DNA of 64,000 nucleotides from Bretschneidera sinensis (Eukaryota > Streptophyta > Magnoliopsida > Brassicales > Akaniaceae). Positions 55,557 to 64,000 of this stretch are shown piece by piece (within the stretch, counting starts at the first letter, position 1; each line of letters starts with the position of its first letter). Position numbers and translations under genes: made by a program. The DNA lies in assembly GCA_023935145.1 (NCBI GenBank), contig CM043699.1:72697638-72761637 (forward strand). Direction: 5' to 3'. The notes beneath the pieces were generated by a model, which saw nothing but the letters and a program-made list of their open reading frames with translations, did no database searches and was not told the DNA's origin.

Positions 55557-56953
55557 AATACCCCCAAACTTACATTTTGCTAGTCCCTTTGCCAAACAAA
55601 ATAAAAAAACTAAATGAAAAACAAAGAACATCAAGATAAGTTCATCACTCATGGTATCCAAAAATTTAAGAAGCACTCAAAACCATGATATTCATTCATT
55701 AGCAAGCTTAAAAAAATATAACCCATCTTCACAATGAATAATAATTTTAAAACTTAATTACTTACAAGAGGCAGGCTAAGACATCACAAGCTTGAATCAG
55801 TGTAAAGTGAATTAGCATAAACATATGAGGTTTCCAAATAACTTCAATGTACAATGTCTCCATGTCTTAATATTCACAGAATTTCTCATCAGAATGAACA
55901 ACGATGGCATAATTTTATTTTATTTATTTTTATTATAAGGCTCTACTATGTTTAGTTCCCTTAAGCTTTCTAATTGACCCATGTATCGAGTGTTGTGTCA
56001 TTGACTCCTAAACCAGATGGTTTTAGGGCATTAGGAGTAAAGACACCCCTAAGAACTTACTAACTCAAGTCAAAAAGGCTACAAACTAAGTTGGCCTTAA
56101 TGCTACCAAGCAAAATTTCTACCTTTTGACGTGAACACTCACTACTTACTATGGCAAGAGGTCCAGTTACTCAGCAGAAAGTTTCGCAATGATCATTATG
56201 AATAAAGTTTCCACCTTTTGACGTGAACACTCACTACTTACTGAGGCAAGAGGTCCACTTACTCAATAGAAAGTTTATTGATGATTATCATTATAAATAT
56301 TAGTAGTATTATTTGTTTTTTTTCTTTTTTTTTATGCTTTTCTATGCCCAAATGTTAATCCCACAAGTCATCCAGTTTCAGTTAAGTCATGGAAACATGC
56401 ATATTAAAATCACATGTCATACCTCACACAATTATGTGCTAATGTGCTCGTGTCAGATTAGATCAAACATGTGAATTCTCAAATGTCTAAAGTAAGTAAC
56501 AAAGTTTTAAAACTCTATCACCAAATCATGTGTTCACAATTTTAAGCTCACCAATGACATCACATCACAGTATTTGTTTAGATCAACTAAAATTTCAAAA
56601 TAACATGAGCATGCATTTACCTTCTTTTTTTTAAATAAAGAAAAACAACAACAAATTAGGACAAAGTGTGTGTAATGTGTCTCCCATACCCCCAAACTTA
56701 ACTTACATATTGACCATAATGTGTGAATAATATGGAAAGAGCTGACCTGGGATATGGAGAACTATCTAGACTTGGTATGACTCATAGCATACCCCCAAAC
56801 TTGAATTGATGTACGCATTGTCCCTGAAAAACAAAAGAAACACTAGAAATAAGCAGTAACAATAAATATGTAAAATAATAAACAAACGAAAAGGATATGT
56901 TGTGGGGTACCTCCCACGAGCGCTAAGTTTAGCGTCTTCAGCCAGACTCAACA
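55557..56953 (-). other. Non-coding 3' module of copy A
   Basis: Polypurine tract AAGTTTGGGGGTATT (minus, 55557-55571) next to LTR1, the 92-bp pair at about 56120-56300, further AAGTTTGGGGGTATG runs at about 56690 and 56792, and GGGAGGTACCCCAC at about 56905. No ORF is supportable. Confidence 0.85.
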
Positions 56954-58818
56954 TTAGTAATTATGCCCAGCTAAGCGCTCCACCATCTGATCAATAAATG
57001 GGAGTGGAAAAAGATCATTCCTTCTGGCAGCAGTCAACTTACGGTAGTCTATACTCACTCTCCATCCTGACTGCACAGTAGTTGGAACCAACTCATCGTC
57101 TTTATTCATCACTACTGCCAATCCAGCCCACTTTGGTACGACATGAAATGGGCTCACCCACTCGCCATCAAAGATTGGATAAACGATCCCTATATCCAAT
57201 AGCTTAATCACTTCAGTCCTCACAACCTCTTGCATAGTTGGGTTGAGCCTTCTTTGTGGCTCCTTCGATGGCTTGGCATTCTCCTACAAATGTATCTTGT
57301 GCATCATCACCGAGGGGCTGATTCCCTTTATATCCTCAAAAGTCCAGTCGATAGCTTCATTGTGCTCTCCTAAAACGTCCAATAATTTATCCACTTGAGC
57401 ATCAACCAAATCTGAAGCTATAGTCAGAGGCAAAGAATTTGCTGGACCTAGGAACTTATACTTAAGATTGTCCGGTAAAGGCTTAAATTCCTTCTTGAGG
57501 GGTTCAGGTGTTGTGGTCTCCTCCGTCTCACTGCTCTTCTGAGGAGCAGACTCCAAAGTAGCATTTGCTTGCTCAAACAACTTACCCAAATCCAAATCTT
57601 CTTCAAACTGAGCAAAGTATGCCTCCAGGGGGTCCTCAATGCGGGATTCGTCTACAGTCTCCTCCGTCTCACTGCTCTTCTGAGGAGCAGACTCCAAATT
57701 AGCATTTGCTTGCTCAAACAACTTACCCAAATCCAAATCTTCTTCAAACTGAGCAAAGTATGCCTCCAGGGGGTCCTCAATGCGGGATTGATCTACAGTC
57801 TCCTCCGTCTCACTGTTCTTCTGAGGAGCAGACTCCAAAATAGCATTTGCTTGCTCAAGTAACTTATCTAAATCCAAATCCTCTCCAAACTGAGCAAAGA
57901 ATGCCTCCAGAATGTCTTTAGACTCCCCTCCTTTTGTTGGGTGCTTGTAATCTCTCAGGGTAAGGCATTTTAGGTACAAACGACCTAGGGAGATCCTTAA
58001 TAATAGGTGTGGCTATAGATGGCTCAGCATCTCTCTTTTCCTTGTTGCCACTTTCTTGCCCTTGTTGCATAGCTGGGTTCTCTTCCACTTGATTGTCCAC
58101 TTGTCTCCCAGACCTCAATGGGACAATCAATTGCACTTGTTCCTGCCCGTGCATAGGAGTTGATGAATTTCTCGCTGCAAACTGTTCCTTCGGGTTAGGC
58201 TCAGGTTGACTGGGGAACCTTCCCTTCTCTCCTTCACCCAAGTGACTTGCGATTTGACCCATTTGACTCTCTAGCTTGGCAATCGCTTGGGTGTTTACTA
58301 TTCTTGCACTCCTCATTTCGCTTATGGATTGGCCGGTCATCTTCCTGAAATCATTGAAGGCGTCCTTCAATGACTGTGAAACCGACACTAGAGCTTGAAT
58401 GGGAGCTTGGTAAGCGGGTGATGGTGCTGGATAGGCTGAGTGACCATAACTTGGAACTGGTGGAGGAAATTCGGGAGAGTATTGATTGTGAGCATGATAA
58501 GGGGCTCCTCCCTGATTCATCAATTGGTTCTACATCCATGAAAAATCAGGGTGGTTCCGACACCCTGGATTGTACGTCTCGGAGTAAGATCCATTTGATT
58601 GCCACTAATAGTCATTGAAAGCGTTAATTTGTTCCATGGAATACTCGACAAAAGCTGGCGTAGATGGACAATTCTGTACTAAATGCATAGGACTAGCACA
58701 GATGGAACAACTACCAACATTGAATGTATTGGTTGGATTGATGGATTGGTAGGTCACCTTCATGAAATCCTTGAGGGCGTTCTCTAAAGACTGTGAAACC
58801 GGCGCTGGATTCATCCAC

Positions 58819-58820
<2 letters not shown>
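56954..58820 (-). pseudogene. gag: Rearranged gag/RT-fragment gene, copy A
   Basis: Starts MWMNPAPVSQSLENALKDF. The knuckle is CSICASPMHLVQNC. UAG follows AFNDY, where copy C has a tyrosine codon, then QGGAPYHAHNQYSPEFPP and SISEMRSARIVNTQAIAKLE. A one-base insertion after PYPERLQAPNKR shifts the frame. Three 47-residue acidic repeats follow, KPLPDNLKYKFLGPANSLPL, a second UAG after MMHKIHL, and an RT stub ending AGHNY-stop at the same point as copies B and C. Gag core, protease, RT catalytic site, RNase H and integrase are lacking. Confidence 0.9.
57518..57910 (-). repeat. 141-bp repeat, three units, copy A
   Basis: GCCTCCAG recurs at 57621, 57762 and 57903 on the plus strand. The third unit accounts for nearly all of the 143-bp length difference between interiors A and B. 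Confidence 0.93.

Positions 58821-58866
<46 letters not shown>
58821..58866. repeat. (TA)n microsatellite between primer site and gag start
   Basis: About 20 TA units immediately upstream of the minus-strand ATG. Copy B has an interrupted (TA)n/TATG tract at the same place; copy C has an A-run. Confidence 0.93.
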
Positions 58867-58867
<1 letters not shown>

Positions 58868-59011
58868 TATTTTTTATAGGCCAATGCAAATAGAAACAAA
58901 AAAAAATAGAATAAAATTGCAAAAAGAAAAAATCAAACAAAAATTGCTTACTAACTAGTAGAAAAATAAAATTAATTCTGACAAAAATTTAATTTTCACA
59001 AACCAAACAAC

Positions 59012-59029
59012 TCCCTGGCAACAGCGCCA
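59012..59029 (-). other. Primer binding site of copy A, tRNA-Asp type
   Basis: TGGCGCTGTTGCCAGGGA on the minus strand, two changes from copy B. Confidence 0.9.
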
Positions 59030-59035
59030 AAAACT

Positions 59036-60429
59036 TGTTATGAGTTTTAAATTACTCGCAAGTGCACGAGTCATTTGCAATATAGTGTTGTGCAAGTGTG
59101 AGGTCGAATCCACAGGGAATTGCGTTGTGAAAATGTAATTTAATCTAAACTAACCTTATCTGAACCTAGTTCCGAATTACAAATTATATTTTGCAAAACA
59201 AATATAAACTAAACTAAATTGATTTAAAAACTAATGATAAAAACACTAAGGTTTCTAAATCCACTCCACCAAAGTAAAGCATATATTTTCATATTCTATA
59301 AAAATAATCTATCAAAATATTCCATGAATCCAACTTTAAGCAAATCACAACAAATATCTCAATTAAACCAAAACAATCTAACGTATCCGCTTTTAACAAA
59401 TCACAAAGGATATCCAATTTAATCAAAAACGATTCGATGTATCCATCAGATGAAACACACGGAATATCCAACAGAACAATTTAAAAACTATCAATCGTAA
59501 GAATTTACTCAAACAATTGACCAGAACATTTAGACTAAAAAAAAAAATCAGAATTGTATAAACAAATCTGAAAATCTTATGCCAAACAACGGTGAGGCTT
59601 CATCTTCAACCTTAGTTGAAGATTTTAGCCACTCATAATCATGAAACTAAAGTTCACAATAACAGTGCTAAACATTAAACTAACAAAAACGGTAAATTAA
59701 AACTGACTATACATGGGAGAAATTCCACTCGCTGTTGGGCGGCGCTTCCCCTCGTGGTAGCAAAGCCTTTGGAGATCCACCAGAATGCTAGCAGAAGTCC
59801 TCCAAAATGCACCAAAATGGCACTTGGATTGTTCACTAAAGATGAAGCGAAGAGGGGCTTATATAGGGAAACATCACAAGTGCAATGTGTTTCCAATCCG
59901 ATGTGGGATACTGTAGATTCCAACTTTTGCTCTTTGACCTTTATCTACTAAAACAGTCATAACTTTCTCTAGAAAAATCATTTTATTGATCCGTAAAATT
60001 TCTCAAAAAATAGACATCCGGATCTTTCCAAGCATATATGGCTCACTACTAGTTCTTCCTGAATCAATACAGTTTAATCCTCAAATATTGCTGATCTGTC
60101 ACGCTGAAATCATGCACAGCCTAACCTTTATCTGCTAAAACTGCCATAACTTTCTCTAGAAAAATCATTTTATATATCCGTAAAATTCCCCAGAAAATAG
60201 ACATCCGGATCTTTCCAAGAATATATGACTCATCTCTTGGTTCTTCTTGAATCAATACAGTTTAATCCTCAAAAATGGCTGATCTATATGAGCAATTCTG
60301 ATAATTTAGTGAAACTCCTTTCCAAGCTTGTAAACCTGTAAAACAACGAAAAACAACTCAAAGTAACAAATTCCTAAACTAACAAATGTAAATTAAGTGG
60401 CCAAAATATGCAAAATTTAGCACTCATCA
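59036..60429 (-). repeat. Array LTR2, shared by copies A and B
   Basis: 1,394 bp, nearly identical to LTR1. It acts as 5' LTR of A and 3' LTR of B. Hairpin at 59602-59623, TATA box at about 59859-59865 (minus), and U3 repeats at 60066 and 60254. Confidence 0.95.
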
Positions 60430-61840
60430 AATACCCCCAAACTTACATTTTGCTAGTCCCTTTGCAAAACAAAATAAAAATAAATAAATGAAAAACAAAG
60501 AACATCAAGATAAGTTCATCACTCATGGTATCCAAAAATTTAAGAAGCACTCAAAACCATGATATTCATTCATGAGCAAGCTTAAAAAAATATAACCCAT
60601 CTTCGCAATGAATAAGAATTTTAAAACTTAATTACTTACAAGAGGCAAGCTAAGACATCACAAGCTTGAATCAATGTAAAGTGAATTAGCATAAACATAT
60701 GAGGTTTCCAAATAACTTCAATGTACAATGTCTCCATGTCTCAATATTCATAGAATTTCTCATCAGAATGAACAACGATAGCATAATTTTATTTTATTTA
60801 TTTTTATTATAAGGCTCTACTATGTTTAGTTCCCTTAAGCTTTCTAATTGACCCATGTATCGAGTGTTGTGTCAATGACTCCCAAACCAGATGGTTTTAG
60901 GGCATTAGGTGTAAAGACACCCCTAAGAACTTACTAACTCAAGTCAAAAATGCTACAAAACTAAGTTGGCCTTAATGCTACCAAGCAAAATTTTCACCTT
61001 TTGACGTGAACACTCACTACTTACTGAGGCAAGAGGTCCAGTTACTCAGCAGAAAGTTTCGCAATGATCATTATGAATAAAATTCCCACCTTTTGACGTG
61101 AACGCTCACAACTTACTGAGGCAAGAGGTCCACTTACTCAATAGAAAGTTTATTGATGATGATCATTATAAATATTAGTAGTATTATTTGTTTTTTTTCT
61201 TTTTTTTATGCTTTTCTATGCCCAAATGTTAATCCCACAAGTCATCCAGTTTCAGTTAAGTCATGGAAACATGCACATTAAAATCACATGTCATACCTCA
61301 CACAATTATGTGCTAATGTGCTCGTGTCAGATTAAATCAAACATGTGAATTCTCAAATGCCTAAAGTAAGTAACAAAGTTTTAAAACTCTATCACCAAAT
61401 CATGTGTTCACAATTTTAAGCTCACCAATGACATCACATCACAGTATTTGTTTAGATCAACTAAAATTTCAAAATAACATGAGCATGCATTTACCTTCTT
61501 TTTTTAAATAAAGAAAAACAACAACAAATTAGGACAAAGTGTGTGTAATGTGTCTCCCATACCTCCAAACTTAACTTACACATTGACCATAATGTGTGAA
61601 TAATATGGAAAGAGCTGACCTGGGATACGGAGAACTATCTAGACTTGGTATGGCTCATAGCATACCCCCAAACTTGAATTGAAGTACGCATTGTCCCAGA
61701 AAAATAAAGACTGAAAAACAAAAGAAACGATAGAAATAAGCAGTAACAATAAATATGTAAAATAATAAACAAACGAAAAGGATATGTCGTGGGGTGCCTC
61801 CCACGAGCGCTAAGTTTAACGTCTTCAGCCATACTCAACA
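60430..61840 (-). other. Non-coding 3' module of copy B
   Basis: Same layout as copy A: polypurine tract next to LTR2, 92-bp pair at about 60990-61170, purine runs at about 61558 and 61665, and GGGAGGCACCCCAC at about 61793. A small CAGAAAAATAAAGACTG difference lies at about 61698. Confidence 0.85.
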
Positions 61841-63559
61841 TTAGTAATCATGCCCAGCTAAGCACTCCACCATCTGATCAATAAATGGCGGTGGAAAATG
61901 ATCATTCCATGTGGCAGCAGTCAACTTACGGTAGTCTATACTCACCCTCCATCCTGACTGCACACTAGTTGGAACCAACTCGTCGTCTTTATTCTTCACT
62001 ACTGCCAATCCAGCCCACTTTGGTACGACATGAAATGGGCTCACCCACTCGCCATCAAAGATTGGATAAATAATCCCTATATCCCATAGCTTAATCACTT
62101 CAGTCCTCACAACCTCTTGCATAGCTGGGTTGAGCCTTCTTTGTGGTTCCCTCGATGGCTTGGCATTCTCCTACAAACATATCTTGTGCATCATCACCGA
62201 GGGGCTGATTCCCTTTACATCCTCAATAGTCCAGTTTCATTGTGCTCTCCTAAAACGTCCAATAATTTATCCACTTGAGCATCAACCAAATCTGAAGCTA
62301 TAGTCAGAGGCAAAGAATTTGCTGGACCTAGGAATTTATACTTAAGATTGTCCGGTAAAGGCTTAAATTCCTTCTTGAGGGGTTCAGGTGTTGTGGTCTC
62401 CTCCGTCTCACTGCTCTTCTGAGGAGCAGACTCCAAAGTAGCATTTGCTTGCTCAAACAACTTATCCAAATCCAAATCTTCTTCAAACTGAGCAAAGTAT
62501 GCCTCCAGGGGGTCCTCAATGCGGGATTCATCTACAGTCTCCCCCATCTCACTGGTCTTCTGAGGAGCAGACTTCAAAATGGCATTTGCTTGCTCAAGTA
62601 ACTTATCTAAATCCAAATCCTCTCCAAACTTAGCAAAGAATGCCTCCAGAATGTCTTTAGACTCCCCTCCTTTTGTTGGGCGCTTGTAATCTCTCAGCGT
62701 AAGGCATTTTAGGTACAAACGACCTAGGGAGATCCTTAATAATAGGTGTGGCTGTAGATGGCTCAGCATATCTCTTTTCCTTGTTGCCACTTTCTTGCCC
62801 TTGTTGCATAGCTGGGTTCTCTTCCACTTGATTGTCCACTTGTCTCCCAGACCTCAATGGGATAATCAATTGCACTTGTTCCTGCCCGTGTATAGGAGTT
62901 GATGAATTTCTCGCTGCAAACTGTTCCTTCGGGTTAGGCTCAGGTTGACTGGGGAACCTTCCCTTCTCTCCTTCACCCAAGTGACTTGCGATTTGACCCA
63001 TTTGACTCTCTAGCTTGGCAATCGCTTTGGTGTTTACTATTCTTGCACTCCTCATTTCGCTTATGGATTGGCCGGTCGTCTTCCTGAAATCATTGAAGGC
63101 ATCCTTCAATGATTGTGAAACCGACACTGGAACTTGAATGGGAGCTTGGTAAGCGGGTGATGGTGCTGGATAGGCTGAGTGACCATAACTTGGAACTGGT
63201 GGAGGAAATTCGGGAGAGTATTGATTGTGAGCATGATAAGGGGCTCCTCCCTGATTCATCAGTTGATTCTGCATCCATGAAAAATCTGGGTGGTTCCGAC
63301 ACCCTGGATTGTACGTCTCGAAGTAAGATCCATTTGATTGCCACTAATAGTCATTGAAAGCGTTAATTTGTTCCATGGGATACTCGACAAAAGCTGGCGC
63401 AGATGGACAATTCTGTGCTAAATGCATAGGACTAGCACAGATGGAACAACTACCAGCATTGAATGTATTGGTTGGATTGATGGATTGGCCGGTCACCTTC
63501 ATGAAATCCCTGAGGGCGTTCTCTAAAGACTGTGAAACCGGCGCTGGATTCATCCACAT
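61841..63559 (-). pseudogene. gag: Rearranged gag/RT-fragment gene, copy B
   Basis: Same architecture as copy A: MWMNPAPVSQSLENALRDF, knuckle CSICASPMHLAQNC, UAG after AFNDY, a one-base frame break after LQAPNKR, two rather than three 47-residue repeats, UAG before ENAK, and an RT stub ending AGHDY-stop. A small deletion near 62234 (ETGLLRM, where A reads EAIDWTF) adds a second frame break. It differs from A by scattered substitutions only. Confidence 0.9.
62378..62650 (-). repeat. 141-bp repeat, two units, copy B
   Basis: GCCTCCAG at 62501 and 62642, period 141, aligning with the outer units of copy A. Confidence 0.92.
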
Positions 63560-63741
63560 TATATATGTATATATATGTATATATATATATATGTATATTA
63601 TTTTTTATAGGCCAATGCAAATAGAAACAAAAAAAATAAAATAAAATTGCAAAAAGAAAAAATCAAACAAAAATTGGTAACTAACTAGTAGAAAAATAAA
63701 ATTAATTCAGACAAAAATTTAATTTTCACAAACCAAACAAC

Positions 63742-63759
63742 TCCCCGGCAACGGCGCCA
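63742..63759 (-). other. Primer binding site of copy B, perfect tRNA-Asp complement
   Basis: Minus strand TGGCGCCGTTGCCGGGGA, complementary over 18 nt to the 3' end of plant tRNA-Asp as I know it. Confidence 0.93.
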
Positions 63760-63765
63760 AAAACT

Positions 63766-64000
63766 CGTTATGAGTTTTAAATTACTCGCAAGTGCACGAG
63801 TCATTTGCAATATAGTGTTGTGCAAGTGCGAGGTCGAATCCACAGGGAATTGCGTTGTGAAAATATAATTTAATGTAAACTAACCTTATCTTAACCTAGT
63901 TCCGAATTGCAAATTATATTTTGCAAAACAAATATAAACTAAACTAAACTGATTTAAAAACTAACGATAAAAACACTAAGGTTTCTGAATCCACTCCACC
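63766..64000 (-). repeat. Array LTR3, partial
   Basis: The first 235 bp match LTR1 and LTR2. The terminal dinucleotide is altered (CGTTATGAG for TGTTATGAG). It continues past the window edge, so further units may exist. Confidence 0.92.

Larger units (their letters stand above)
54164..64000 (-). mobile_element. Tandem array of non-autonomous gypsy elements (copies A and B)
   Basis: Order on the plus strand: LTR1 54164-55556, interior A 55557-59035, LTR2 59036-60429, interior B 60430-63765, LTR3 63766 onward. Both interiors read leftward (minus). LTR2 is joined to the primer site of A on its left and to the polypurine tract of B on its right, so it belongs to both units, with no target duplication between them. 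The repeat period is 4,872 then 4,730 bp. The array entered the integrase of the 47936 element; left flank CGTAC (54159-54163). Confidence 0.95.

Noticed and set aside
57569..57862. 97-codon plus-strand frame opposite copy A
   Set aside because: Antisense shadow of the 141-bp repeats.
1..64000. Host protein-coding genes
   Set aside because: All frames with recognisable homology are retrotransposon-derived; remaining frames are short, AT-rich or repeat-derived.

Overview
This window looks like nuclear DNA of a flowering plant, probably a eudicot. It is AT-rich, contains no recognisable host gene, and is built almost wholly from LTR retrotransposons in various states of decay. The evidence is plant-type Ty1/copia and Ty3/gypsy gag, protease, reverse transcriptase, RNase H, integrase and chromodomain remnants, LTRs of 0.9 to 3.3 kb, and primer binding sites complementary to tRNA-Asp (gypsy) or initiator tRNA-Met (copia, chromovirus and long-LTR elements). 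I cannot name the species. Apart from one intact copia gag frame, every coding region is broken.

Layout. 1-3423: a minus-strand non-autonomous gypsy element (gag plus a short pol tail) with its 5' LTR, inserted into a plus-strand copia pol fragment (3424-4570). That fragment abuts the 3' end and a truncated LTR of a second gypsy family (4571-6891). 7658-15714: a complete plus-strand chromovirus (target-site duplication TGTAC) lacking the RT core. 16270-39328: one minus-strand long-LTR element with a non-coding interior (LARD-like). Its 3' LTR was later split by a complete copia element (16455-22715, duplication GATAC) and by a gypsy solo LTR (23471-30528). That solo LTR was in turn split by a complete gag-bearing non-autonomous element (23816-29563, duplication CTCCC). 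The second LTR of the host element (36014-39328) preserves the empty versions of the copia and solo-LTR sites, so the nesting can be read directly.

39329-47935: a copia gag remnant, a fragment of the long-LTR family, a second long-LTR element (41507-47073) carrying a copia solo LTR, a truncated copia LTR and an Athila-like gag scrap. 47936-54163: a plus-strand gypsy element with the fullest pol in the window, cut inside the integrase by the next unit. 54164-64000: a minus-strand tandem array LTR-internal-LTR-internal-LTR, in which the central LTR serves both copies.

The most distinctive material is the non-autonomous gypsy family present at 4571-6891, 23816-29563 and twice in the array. Its three internal copies lack the gag core, protease, most of RT, RNase H and integrase, and all stop at the same RT residue. 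They carry a 141-bp (47-codon) repeat in place of the protease and keep an approximately 1.35-kb non-coding 3' module with three polypurine-like tracts. Several LTR families also carry clusters of different palindromic motifs near their promoters.
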